Origin: Clostridium sp. 1001275B_160808_H3 | GTDB taxonomy: Bacteria; Bacillota; Clostridia; Clostridiales; Clostridiaceae | Assembly (NCBI RefSeq): GCF_015550425.1 | Contig: NZ_JADNAT010000002.1 | Coordinates: 186,001 to 250,000 of the forward strand | DNA length: 64,000 bases | Reading direction: 5' to 3' | Part shown: positions 25,433-33,784 of the stretch, one piece after another | Numbering within the stretch: position 1 is the first letter of the stretch | Layout: each line of letters starts with the position of its first letter | Translations under genes and position numbers: made by a program | Notes under the pieces: generated by a model | What the model was told of the DNA's origin: nothing | Seen by the model: only the letters and a program-made list of their open reading frames with translations | Database searches by the model: none

Positions 25433-26947
25433 ATGAAATTAGTAATTTATCAAACAAGTGATTTACATGGATTTGTATATCCAACAAATTATGTAACTGA
25501 AAAATCTCTTGGAATATTAAAAATAGGAACCTATATTTTAAAGGATGAAAAGAACTATGATGCATCTTTAAAAATAGATTGTGGTGATTTAATTCAAGGG
25601 TCAGCCTTAACTCATTATTTATCTAAGCAAAATCTAGAGACTAATCCAATAACAGAACTTTTAGAAGATATAGGATACGATGCGTATACTTTAGGTAATC
25701 ATGAATTTAATTATGGATTAGATTATTTAAATACTGCTTATAAGACGGTTTCAGATAAAATTATAAACTCCAATATTAAAGGTTTGTCATTTGATAGTAA
25801 TCCTTATAAGATTTTTGATTTTAATGGTTTTAAGGTAGGATGTATAGGGTTTACAACATCATTTATACCTAATTGGGAACAAGAAAAGAATATTAAAAAC
25901 TTAGAATTTTTAGATCCGGTAAAAGTTTATGGAGAATATGAAGAGGAATTAAAAGAAAAATCTGATATTATAATAGCTTGTTATCATGGAGGCTTCGAAA
26001 AAAGTCTAGATGGAAATAACACGCCTACAGAAAAGTTAACAAAGGAGAACCAAGCAAGTGAATTGTTAGAAAACTATGATTCTATAGATATTGTTTTAAG
26101 TGGTCATCAACATAGATCATTTATAACAAAAATAAATGGAGTTGTATGTACACAACCTATGCATAATGGTCAAAATTTTACTAAGATAGTTATAGATACT
26201 GAAACTAAAGAGATGAATTATGAATTAATAGATGTATCAAAATTAAATGATGAAATTGATTCTAAGCTAGAAAAACGATTTGCGAATATAAATAAGGAGT
26301 TACAAGATTATTTAGATAAGGAAATAGGCCATTTTAAAAATGACATAATCTTAGATGATATCTTTATAGCAAGACTTAAGGGGCATCCTTTCATAAATTT
26401 CTTACATGAAGTTCAATTAGATGTTTCTAATGCAGATTTTTCAGCTTTATCATTATTTGATACGGCTATTGGATTTAAGAAAAATGTTTCAATTAGAGAC
26501 GTACTAATTAATTATCCATATCCAAATACATTAAAAGTTCTTAAAATTAAAGGTAGCAAAGTTAAAGAAGCTATTGAAAAAAGTGCTACATATTTTGTTT
26601 TAGAAAATAATGAAATTAAAATTAATAAAGAATTTTTAGTACCGAAGGTACAAAACTATAATTATGATACATTTGCAGGTTTAACTTATGAAATAGATTT
26701 AAATGAAGATTTCGGAAATCGTGTTGTTTCAATGAAAAAGGATGGAAAAGAAATAGATTTAAATAAAGATTACACAATAGTTTTAAATAATTATCGTGCA
26801 AGCAATACAGCTATTTATCCTGCTTATGAAAATGCTCAAGTTGTAAAAGAAATAAATATGGATATGAGTGAGCTTATAATAGATTATTTCCAAAGAAACC
26901 ATGAAGTAGATATTCCAGGTGAAAGTAGTTATATAATTAAATATTAA
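25433..26947 (+). CDS. Bifunctional metallophosphatase/5'-nucleotidase family enzyme, cytoplasmic form
   Basis: 504 residues in two domains. The N-terminal calcineurin-like phosphoesterase domain shows IYQTSDLHG, KIDCGDLIQGS, TLGNHEFNYGLDYL, IIACYHGG and VLSGHQHRS, the full set of metal ligands. The C-terminal 5'-nucleotidase domain includes SLFDTAIGFKKNVSIRDVL, YPYPNTLKVLKIKGSKVKEA and ILNNYRASN-type residues. Family members hydrolyse nucleotides, 2',3'-cyclic nucleotides or UDP-sugars, mostly outside the cell. This one has no signal peptide, since AAAGGAGG fixes MKLVIYQTSD as the start. It should therefore act inside, downstream of the ABC importer and the beta-CASP hydrolase. The frame upstream to 25331 is not translated. 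Confidence 0.9.
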   Translation: MKLVIYQTSDLHGFVYPTNYVTEKSLGILKIGTYILKDEKNYDASLKIDCGDLIQGSALTHYLSKQNLETNPITELLEDIGYDAYTLGNHEFNYGLDYLNTAYKTVSDKIINSNIKGLSFDSNPYKIFDFNGFKVGCIGFTTSFIPNWEQEKNIKNLEFLDPVKVYGEYEEELKEKSDIIIACYHGGFEKSLDGNNTPTEKLTKENQASELLENYDSIDIVLSGHQHRSFITKINGVVCTQPMHNGQNFTKIVIDTETKEMNYELIDVSKLNDEIDSKLEKRFANINKELQDYLDKEIGHFKNDIILDDIFIARLKGHPFINFLHEVQLDVSNADFSALSLFDTAIGFKKNVSIRDVLINYPYPNTLKVLKIKGSKVKEAIEKSATYFVLENNEIKINKEFLVPKVQNYNYDTFAGLTYEIDLNEDFGNRVVSMKKDGKEIDLNKDYTIVLNNYRASNTAIYPAYENAQVVKEINMDMSELIIDYFQRNHEVDIPGESSYIIKY

Positions 26948-26959
26948 TTTATTATTTAG

Positions 26960-27003
26960 AGTTCAAGGATATTTTTAAAATTATAATATCTTTGAACTTT
27001 TTT
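26960..27003 (+). terminator. Rho-independent terminator of the ABC/beta-CASP/nucleotidase operon
   Basis: GTTCAAGGATAT (26961-26972) pairs with ATATCTTTGAAC (26986-26997), with one wobble, followed by TTTTTT. Confidence 0.85.
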
Positions 27004-27212
27004 ATTTATAGGATTAATTTATATTATTAACATGAAATCACATTCAAATTTTATGATAATATAGTGAATTTAATTAATATAAATTATATTAAGATTGAAG
27101 GAATAATAGCCAAATGAATAAAGTTGTTATAATAAGTGATTAATAGGAATTATTTTTTCATAATATCAAATAATAAAGTTTATTAGTACTATTTGAAACA
27201 AGGAGAATATTG

Positions 27213-28478
27213 ATGAGCGAACAAGTTAATACTGAAAAAAATCAAGATTATTATAAATTAATACGGCAAATATTTAAGTGGATTATATTAAGCATTGCTA
27301 TGGCTATACCTATTGGTATTATAGTTGGTCTGTTTAATAGGATGTTATCTGCAGCTAATAATTACAGAAAGGATCATGAGTATTTAATATACTTTTTGCC
27401 TATAGCAGGGTTAATAATAACGTTTATGTATTTAAAAACAAAAAGAAATGCATATTCAGGAGAAAATTTGCTTAAATCTGAAGTTCAATCAGCGGCTAAG
27501 AATATTCCATTTTATATGACATTTGTAGTATTTATAGGATCTTTATTAACTACATTTTGCGGTGGCTCGGCAGGAAAAGAGGGGTCAGCAGTAGCAATGG
27601 GAGGGACTTTAGGAGATTTTATAGCAAGGAAGTTTAAATTATCTGATGATGAACAAAGAACATTAGTAATATGTGGGGTTGGGAGTGCATTTGGAGTAAT
27701 ATATGATGTGCCTTTTGCAGGAGCAATCTTAGGAATGGAGTTAATATTAAAAGGTAGGTTTCATTATCAAGCATTAATTCCAGCTTTTTTAACAGCTGTA
27801 ATATCTAATGAAATAGCAATGAGAGTAGGAAGTAAGGTTGTAGAGTATCCTAATTTAGTTTTAGATGATTTAAGCTTTGTAGTTCTTATGAAATTAGTAT
27901 TACTAGGTATAATATTTGGAATAGGCGGATTTATATTTAATTTAGTATTAGATAATAGTAGTAAGGTTTATAATATGTTTACTAGAAATCCATATATAAA
28001 AGCTATTTTAGGTGGAGTTATAACAATAATTCTATTTTTAATAGTTGGAGATAATTATAATGGATTAGGTCAGTCTTTTATAAATGAATCATTTAAAAGT
28101 CATGTAAGTATAATGGATTCTATATGGAAAATTATATTCACAGCTGTCGCATTAGGTTCAGTTTTCCAAGGTGGAAGAGGAAATCCAACATTTTTTGTAG
28201 GAGCAACTTTAGGAAGCTTTGTTTCTAAATTTATTAATTTACCACTTACATCTGTGACAGCATTAGGAATGATAGGGCTATTTTGTAGTGCAACCTCTCT
28301 TCCTATAACATCTATAGCTATGGCTTTGGAATACTTTGGTGGAGAGGAAATGGTAGCAATTATAACTGTTATGACAGTTAGTTATATAATTTCTGGATTT
28401 TATGATATATTAACAAAAAGAAAATTACCAAAAGAAAAAGAAAAAATATTTGAAGGAAATATAAGAAAACATGATTAA
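27213..28478 (+). CDS. CLC-family chloride/fluoride channel or proton antiporter
   Basis: A 421-residue polytopic membrane protein of the CLC family with about ten to twelve helices. The gating-glutamate segment is CGGSAGKEGSAVAMGGTLG, and the second ion-binding segment is GGRGNPTFFVGATLGSFV. The first motif, GSGIP with its chloride-coordinating serine in classic CLCs, appears as YSGENLLKSEV here. That is closer to the fluoride (CLC-F) or other atypical clades. No fluoride riboswitch is visible upstream. AAGGAG at 27200-27205 selects the ATG at 27213 over the TTG at 27210. It stands alone. Confidence 0.85.
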   Translation: MSEQVNTEKNQDYYKLIRQIFKWIILSIAMAIPIGIIVGLFNRMLSAANNYRKDHEYLIYFLPIAGLIITFMYLKTKRNAYSGENLLKSEVQSAAKNIPFYMTFVVFIGSLLTTFCGGSAGKEGSAVAMGGTLGDFIARKFKLSDDEQRTLVICGVGSAFGVIYDVPFAGAILGMELILKGRFHYQALIPAFLTAVISNEIAMRVGSKVVEYPNLVLDDLSFVVLMKLVLLGIIFGIGGFIFNLVLDNSSKVYNMFTRNPYIKAILGGVITIILFLIVGDNYNGLGQSFINESFKSHVSIMDSIWKIIFTAVALGSVFQGGRGNPTFFVGATLGSFVSKFINLPLTSVTALGMIGLFCSATSLPITSIAMALEYFGGEEMVAIITVMTVSYIISGFYDILTKRKLPKEKEKIFEGNIRKHD

Positions 28479-28628
28479 AGAGATTAATATGCATAATGGA
28501 GCGCTGAATTAATTTATAAAAATGAGGTATATACTTTTAAATTTAGGTTATAAGATAATTATGAAGGATATATATTTGATAATATATATTTAATATAAAC
28601 TTATGACTAATATAGGGAAGGTGAACTA

Positions 28629-30230
28629 ATGAAGAAAAAACATAATAAATCTTTTAAATCTCTATCTCTAATTATGTTAGCTATTTTAATATTAACATTT
28701 TATTCAATAAGTCTTTTTAGAGATAAAGAAGAAGTACAATCTGTATTTGTAGCAGAAACTAGTGATAATGATATTATTCCAAAGCCATTAAGATATGAAA
28801 AGGGAACTGGAAAGTTTTTGCTTACTAAGGATACTTCAATTTATGTAAAAGGAAATAATGAAGCAGAAACAGAGGAGCTTGGCAGAATTGCAGAATTATT
28901 AAAAGAAAAATTAAAACCTTCAACAGGATTTGAGTTGAATATAATAAGGGGTGAAAAGCCTGCTGTATCAAGCATTTATTTAACAACTATTGGAGGAGAA
29001 GAAGCTCAAGGAAATGAAGGATACAAAATGATAACTACTTCTGAAAATGTTAAGATAATAGCATATAAGCCAGAAGGTGTTTTTAGAGGTGTTCAAACAT
29101 TAAAACAGTTATTACCTACAGATATTGTAAAAAGTACATTAGTTACTAATGTTGAGTGGAGTATTCCTGTTTCTACAATAAATGATAAGCCTGAATATCA
29201 ATATAGAGGGTTAATGATAGATGTTGCTAGGCATTTTTTTACGGAGGATGAAATTAAACGTCAAATAGATTATGCGGCACAGTATAAAATAAATAGAGTA
29301 CATTTACATCTTACTGATGATCAAGGATGGCGTATTGAAATAAAGAAATATCCAGATTTAACTCTTATAGGAGGAAGTACAGAAGTTGGTGGTGGACCAG
29401 GAGGATACTATACACAAGATCAGTTTAAAAGTATAGTTAAATATGCAGCTGATAGATATATAGAAATAATTCCGGAAGTTGATATGCCAGGTCATAGTAA
29501 TGCGGCATTAGCTTCTTATGGATTCTTAAATCCAGATGGAAAAAGAAAACCATTATATACAGGAACAGATGTTGGTTTTAGCTCTTTCATGACACATAGT
29601 GAAAAAACATATGAATTTATTAGTGATGTTATCAAAGAAATCTCAGAAATATCACCTTCAAAATATTTTCATATAGGAGGAGATGAAGCTGAAAGTACTA
29701 AAAAAGCCGATTATGATTATTTTGTGGGAAGAGTAGCTAAGATAGTTGAAGGTTATGGGAAAACGCCAATAGGATGGGATCCAATAGATACTGCCCCAGA
29801 AATAAATTCAAGTGTAGTGTTACAAAATTGGAAGGATTCAAATGAAGCAGCTAGAGAAAAAAAGATGAAGATGATAATTTCGATAGCATCAAAAGCTTAT
29901 TTGGATATGAAGTATAATGAAAGTACGCCATATGGATTAGATTGGGCAGGATACATTCCTATAGAAACTGCATATAAATGGGATCCTACAGAATATGCTC
30001 CTAGGGATTTGATTTTAGGGTTAGAAGCTCCATTATGGACAGAAACTATTTCAACTGTAGAGCAAATGGATTTTATGATATATCCAAGATTACTAGGTTA
30101 CGCTGAAATTGGTTGGACTCCTAAAGAACTTAGAAATTGGGATGAATATAAAATTAGGTTGGAGAAACAAGGCGAAAGACTTAGTAATCAAGGCATTAAT
30201 TATTATAGGGATAGTGGTATATGGAAATAA
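28629..30230 (+). CDS. GH20 beta-N-acetylhexosaminidase, exported
   Basis: 533 residues. A Lys-rich start followed by the hydrophobic run SLSLIMLAILILTFYSISLF (residues 11-30) is a signal anchor or uncleaved signal peptide. No lipobox is present. Residues about 47-170 form the GH20b domain (IIPKPLRYEKGTGKFLLTKD). The catalytic GH20 domain follows, with YRGLMIDVARHFFTEDEIKR, HLHLTDDQGWRIEIKKYPDL, the Asp-Glu pair in HIGGDEAES near residue 350 and IIPEVDMPGHSNA. It removes terminal beta-linked GlcNAc or GalNAc from host glycans or peptidoglycan at the cell surface. The substrate is not determined. Confidence 0.93.
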   Translation: MKKKHNKSFKSLSLIMLAILILTFYSISLFRDKEEVQSVFVAETSDNDIIPKPLRYEKGTGKFLLTKDTSIYVKGNNEAETEELGRIAELLKEKLKPSTGFELNIIRGEKPAVSSIYLTTIGGEEAQGNEGYKMITTSENVKIIAYKPEGVFRGVQTLKQLLPTDIVKSTLVTNVEWSIPVSTINDKPEYQYRGLMIDVARHFFTEDEIKRQIDYAAQYKINRVHLHLTDDQGWRIEIKKYPDLTLIGGSTEVGGGPGGYYTQDQFKSIVKYAADRYIEIIPEVDMPGHSNAALASYGFLNPDGKRKPLYTGTDVGFSSFMTHSEKTYEFISDVIKEISEISPSKYFHIGGDEAESTKKADYDYFVGRVAKIVEGYGKTPIGWDPIDTAPEINSSVVLQNWKDSNEAAREKKMKMIISIASKAYLDMKYNESTPYGLDWAGYIPIETAYKWDPTEYAPRDLILGLEAPLWTETISTVEQMDFMIYPRLLGYAEIGWTPKELRNWDEYKIRLEKQGERLSNQGINYYRDSGIWK

Positions 30231-30298
30231 AATTCAAAGATATTAATTTAGATTTATGTTAAAATAGTATTATATTATTAAATAAGGGGAGAATTTTG

Positions 30299-30352
30299 AT
30301 GTGTATTAGAGTAGAATTAGTTGTTAGATTAGGCTCTAAGCAAGGACTGTAA
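30299..30352 (+). CDS. 17-residue leader peptide of an attenuator
   Basis: A short ORF, MCIRVELVVRLGSKQGL, with GGGGAG ten bases before its ATG and a TAA at 30350. Its last six codons coincide with the left arms of two mutually exclusive stems (30332-30339 and 30338-30349). Ribosome movement over the ORF must therefore decide which stem forms. No homologue is known to me. Confidence 0.55.
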   Translation: MCIRVELVVRLGSKQGL

Positions 30353-30432
30353 GCTATTATTACAATTTTGTTTAGAGCCGTATTAGGAATATAAATGCGG
30401 TTTGAATGTTTTGTGCAGTCTTTGCTTTTTAT
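30332..30432 (+). promoter_or_regulatory. transcription attenuator overlapping the leader ORF
   Basis: Stem A is GGCTCTAA (30332-30339) with TTAGAGCC (30372-30379). Stem B, the terminator, is AAGCAAGGACTG (30338-30349) with CAGTCTTTGCTT (30416-30427), 12 bp with one wobble, followed by a T run to 30430. A small hairpin CCGTATT/AATGCGG (30378-30400) lies in the loop. Stems A and B cross and share bases 30338-30339, so they exclude each other. The arrangement fits translation-controlled antitermination of the gene at 30466. Confidence 0.6.
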
Positions 30433-30465
30433 TTATGAATTAAGTAGTAGATAGGAGCAACTAAT

Positions 30466-30741
30466 ATGAAGTATAAAAAAGCACAAGATATATTGCCAGA
30501 GGAGATTATTAAAATAATTCAAGAATATGTAGATGGAGGATATCTATATATTCCTACAAAGTTTGAAAAAAGAAAATCCTGGGGCACTCAAAGTGGACTA
30601 AAGGATGAGTTAAAACAAAGAAATAGAGAAATTTACAGTAAGTATAGTGAAGGAATGACTATTAATGAGCTTACTAAATGTTACTATCTTACTGAAAGTA
30701 GTATTAGAAGAATAATTAGACAACAAAAAGATATAATATGA
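30466..30741 (+). CDS. Small HTH protein of the CD3324 type
   Basis: 91 residues. The conserved N-terminus is AQDILPEEIIKIIQEYVDGG, followed by YLYIPTKFEKRKSWGTQSG. A resolvase/homeodomain-like helix-turn-helix ends it (YSEGMTINELTKCYYLTESS, IRRIIRQQ). I recall this arrangement as the small CD3324 family found across Clostridia and bacilli, whose function is unknown. It is probably a DNA-binding regulator. It sits 36 bp behind the leader-peptide attenuator, which should control it. A strong terminator follows, so attenuator plus gene form one unit. Confidence 0.75.
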   Translation: MKYKKAQDILPEEIIKIIQEYVDGGYLYIPTKFEKRKSWGTQSGLKDELKQRNREIYSKYSEGMTINELTKCYYLTESSIRRIIRQQKDII

Positions 30742-30748
30742 ATTTTGG

Positions 30749-30790
30749 AAATAATACCTATATGATTTTTATATAGGTATTATTTTTTTA
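30749..30790 (+). terminator. Rho-independent terminator
   Basis: AATAATACCTATAT (30750-30763) pairs with ATATAGGTATTATT (30771-30784), a nearly perfect stem with a T tract at its foot. Confidence 0.88.
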
Positions 30791-30979
30791 TCAAAATTTG
30801 TTCAGAAGTGTTTTTAAACTTGTTACATAAATTTATTAAATGATATTATTCGTATAAGGTATTGGTATGAATAAAATATATTACTTTTTTAATAATATAA
30901 TTAAAAGCATATTTTGATTATATTATATTTATCTATAAATAAAGTAAAGTTATAAAGGTATATTGAAAGGGGAATAAAG

Positions 30980-31699
30980 ATGAATATAGTAACAGTATTG
31001 GATGTTAACTTTGAGTATGGAGGCACGGTTAATACAATTTTTCCTGTAATATTAAGTGATAATAACAATATGATATTAATTGATTGTGGATATCAAAACT
31101 TTTTACCGCTAATAGAAGAGTGTGCTAGAAAAAAAGAAATTGAATTAAATAAACTGACAAAAATAATTATAACTCATCACGATTATGATCATATGGGATC
31201 ACTAGCAGATTTTAAGAGGAAATATCCTAATATAGAAGTATTATCATCATATATAGAATCAAGATATATAAGTGGAGAAGAAAAATCCTTAAGGTTAAAG
31301 CAAGCAGAATTTATATATGATACTATTCCAGAAGAGGATAAAGAGGAGGCAAGAAATTTTCAACATATGCTCGAATCCATAGAAAATGTTAAAGTTGATA
31401 CAGTGTTAAAAGATAAAGAAAAGCTTGAATGGTGCGGAGGAGTGGAGATAATTGAAACTCCAGGACATATGCCAGGACATATATCTATATATCTAAAAGA
31501 AAGTAAAACGCTAATAGCAGGAGATGCTTTAGTTATAGAGGATAATAAATTAGTAATTGCAAACCCTCAGTATACATTAGATATGGAGAAAGCTAGAAAT
31601 TCTATAATTAAGTTATTAAATTATGATATAGAAAAAATAATATGCTATCATGGTGGAATATACAGAAAAAATATAAGAGAATCACTTATGAAAATTTAG
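30980..31699 (+). CDS. MBL-fold metallo-hydrolase
   Basis: A 239-residue cytoplasmic protein with the complete metallo-beta-lactamase fold ligand set. Motif 2 is THHDYDHMGS (HxHxDH variant HHDYDH). A His lies in ETPGHMPGHISIYL, the Asp in LIAGDALVIED and a final His in ICYHGG. It belongs to the broad glyoxalase II-like/quorum-quenching-like group and lacks the rhodanese or beta-CASP additions. The substrate is unknown. AAAGGGGAATAAAG precedes the ATG. It is monocistronic and unrelated to the beta-CASP enzyme at 22.7 kb. Confidence 0.85.
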   Translation: MNIVTVLDVNFEYGGTVNTIFPVILSDNNNMILIDCGYQNFLPLIEECARKKEIELNKLTKIIITHHDYDHMGSLADFKRKYPNIEVLSSYIESRYISGEEKSLRLKQAEFIYDTIPEEDKEEARNFQHMLESIENVKVDTVLKDKEKLEWCGGVEIIETPGHMPGHISIYLKESKTLIAGDALVIEDNKLVIANPQYTLDMEKARNSIIKLLNYDIEKIICYHGGIYRKNIRESLMKI

Positions 31700-31745
31700 T
31701 TTAAAACATATACTATTGATGAAAAAGTTGATTTTAAGTTGGTAT

Positions 31746-31827
31746 TTAACAAGGATTTAACAATTGTTAATTTAATCTTCTAAAACTGTTATTATTACAT
31801 GCTTTGCTATTTAACAAGAATTTAACG
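31746..31827 (+). promoter_or_regulatory. two Pho-box pairs upstream of the phosphate transporter
   Basis: TTAACA-N5-TTAACA at 31746-31751 and 31757-31762, then TTAACA-N5-TTAACG at 31811-31816 and 31822-31827. The 11-bp period is that of PhoB/PhoP direct repeats in Firmicutes. A further degenerate repeat (TAATTT) follows the first pair. A TATAAT at 31872-31877 could be the -10. The site lies 190-270 bp before the Pit gene. Confidence 0.7.
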
Positions 31828-32015
31828 GTATAAACTGTGTATTTTGCTTGTATTTTTAAGATTAAATATTATATAATCACATTGTAAAAATTTTGTGAAC
31901 AATATTATCATGATAATGAAAATAATAATAGTAAATATATTTATTATGATACAAAAAGTAGGTTTTATGACATATATTAACTGAAAATTAACGTAAAAAT
32001 GAAAGGGGATATTTC

Positions 32016-33068
32016 ATGACTATTTCTTTCTTTGAATTTATAGGACAAATAGTAGATAATCCGGCATTATTAATAACAGTAATTTTAACCTTAGGTGTAA
32101 TTTTAGTAAATGGATGGACAGATGCACCTAATGCTATTGCAACATGTGTATCTACGAGAGCAATAGGTCCTCGTGCCGCAATATTAATGGCAGCGGTTTT
32201 TAATTTTCTAGGAGTTTTTGTAATGACTATGGTAAATGCTAATGTAGCAATGACCATTTATAATATGGTGGACTTTGGAGGAGATTCTGGTGATGCTTTA
32301 GTTGCTTTATGTGCTTCATTATTTGCAATTGTTGTATGGGCAACTACAGCTTGGTATTTTGGAATTCCTACAAGTGAAAGCCATGCACTAATTGCTGGTA
32401 TATCAGGAGCAGCAATTGCGCTTCAAGGTGGACTTGGTGGTATTAACGGTGGAGAGTGGATAAAGGTAATTTATGGACTAGTACTTTCTACAGGGTTAGG
32501 TTTTGTAATGGGATGGATAACTGTTAAGATTACAGAATTGATTTTTAAAGGCTTTGATCGTAGAAAGACAAGTGGTTTCTTTAAATATTCTCAAATTGGC
32601 GGAGGAGCAGCAATGGCATTTATGCATGGAGCTCAAGATGGTCAAAAGTTTATGGGAGTATTCATGCTTGGAATATTCTTAGCAAATGGACAAGGCGCTG
32701 TTGAAAACTTTGTAATTCCAGTATGGCTAATGGTAATTTGTTCTTTAGTTATGGCTTTAGGTACTTCTATAGGAGGATATAAAATTATAAAAGCGGTTGG
32801 TATGGACATGGTTAAGTTGGAGCAATACCAAGGATTTTCAGCAGATTTAGCTGCAGCTGGATGTCTTCTTATTTCTTCAGTAACAGGAATTCCTGTAAGT
32901 ACAACTCATACTAAAACAACTTCTATAATGGGAGTTGGTGCAGCAAAAAGATTAAGTTCTGTAAACTGGGGAGTTGTTAAAGAAATGGTTTGGACATGGA
33001 TTCTTACCTTCCCAGGCTGTGGTATTATCGGATTTTTAATGGCGAAGTTTTTCATTTGGATTTTTTAA
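32016..33068 (+). CDS. pit: Inorganic phosphate transporter, PiT family
   Basis: A 350-residue inner-membrane carrier of the PiT/PHO-4 family. It imports phosphate, as metal-phosphate, with protons or sodium. Both duplicated family signatures are present: NGWTDAPNAIATCVSTRAIG near the N-terminus and SSVTGIPVSTTHTKTTSIMG near the C-terminus. A third is GIPTSESHALIAGISGAAIA. GAAAGGGGA precedes the ATG. The next gene, 33 bp downstream, is its DUF47 partner. Repeated Pho boxes upstream indicate induction by phosphate starvation, which is unusual because many pit genes are constitutive. Confidence 0.95.
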   Translation: MTISFFEFIGQIVDNPALLITVILTLGVILVNGWTDAPNAIATCVSTRAIGPRAAILMAAVFNFLGVFVMTMVNANVAMTIYNMVDFGGDSGDALVALCASLFAIVVWATTAWYFGIPTSESHALIAGISGAAIALQGGLGGINGGEWIKVIYGLVLSTGLGFVMGWITVKITELIFKGFDRRKTSGFFKYSQIGGGAAMAFMHGAQDGQKFMGVFMLGIFLANGQGAVENFVIPVWLMVICSLVMALGTSIGGYKIIKAVGMDMVKLEQYQGFSADLAAAGCLLISSVTGIPVSTTHTKTTSIMGVGAAKRLSSVNWGVVKEMVWTWILTFPGCGIIGFLMAKFFIWIF

Positions 33069-33101
33069 TAAAATATAAACTACAAAGGAGTAGGATTAAA
33101 A

Positions 33102-33725
33102 ATGGGAAGTAAAAAAGGAAATGATTATTTTGAAATGTTATCTGAGTTAGTAGATTATTCATGCAGTGCAGCAAATTTACTTCATGATACTTTATTAAAC
33201 TTTGATGTAAATGAAATAGAAAATAAAATAAGTGAAATGCATAAGATTGAACATGCAGCAGACTTAAAAAAACATGATATGATGAATAAATTACTTAAAG
33301 AATTTATTACACCTATCGAAAGAGGAGATATTGCAGAGTTAGCTCATGAAATTGATAATGTAACAGATGCTATAGAAGATATTTTAACAAGAATATATAT
33401 GTTTAATATTACTTCTATGAGAAAAGAAGCCTTAGATTTTGCTAATGTAATAATAAAACATTGTAATGAGTTAAAAGGATTAATGAAAGAATTCCGTAAC
33501 TATAAAAAGTCACAAGAAATACAAAAATTAATAGTAAATATAAATGGATTAGAAGAAGAAGGAGATAAGTTATATATTATGAGTATAAGAAATCTTTATA
33601 CTACTTCAAAAGATTCTATAGAATTAATGACATGGACAGACACTTTTAAATATTTTGAAAGATGTTGTGATGCTTGTGAAACTGCAGCAAATGTAGTTGA
33701 AAGTGTAATAATGAAGAATTCATAA
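33102..33725 (+). CDS. DUF47/PhoU-like regulator of the Pit transporter
   Basis: A 207-residue helical cytoplasmic protein of the DUF47 (TIGR00153, YkaA/Pit accessory) family, structurally PhoU-like. Seen: KISEMHKIEHAADLKKHDMM, the metal-binding EIDNVTDAIEDILTRIYMFN and the C-terminal DTFKYFERCCDACETAANV-VE motif with E-D/C-E acidic positions. The family is found next to pit genes and is thought to modulate the transporter. AAAGGAG precedes the ATG. It is co-transcribed with pit and ends at a bidirectional terminator. Confidence 0.92.
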   Translation: MGSKKGNDYFEMLSELVDYSCSAANLLHDTLLNFDVNEIENKISEMHKIEHAADLKKHDMMNKLLKEFITPIERGDIAELAHEIDNVTDAIEDILTRIYMFNITSMRKEALDFANVIIKHCNELKGLMKEFRNYKKSQEIQKLIVNINGLEEEGDKLYIMSIRNLYTTSKDSIELMTWTDTFKYFERCCDACETAANVVESVIMKNS

Positions 33726-33745
33726 TAAATTACATAAGAATAGAA

Positions 33746-33784
33746 TAAGATAGGCTGTTGAAATCAAACAGCCTATCTTATTGC
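33746..33784. terminator. bidirectional terminator
   Basis: A perfect 14-bp stem TAAGATAGGCTGTT (33746-33759) / AACAGCCTATCTTA (33767-33780). It lies between the convergent DUF47 gene and the truncated phosphoesterase gene, whose stop codon is inside the right arm. Confidence 0.85.

Noticed and set aside
26948..27212. Possible fluoride riboswitch before the CLC gene
   Set aside because: The conserved crcB-motif sequence and pseudoknot are not visible. Only a terminator of the previous operon is.
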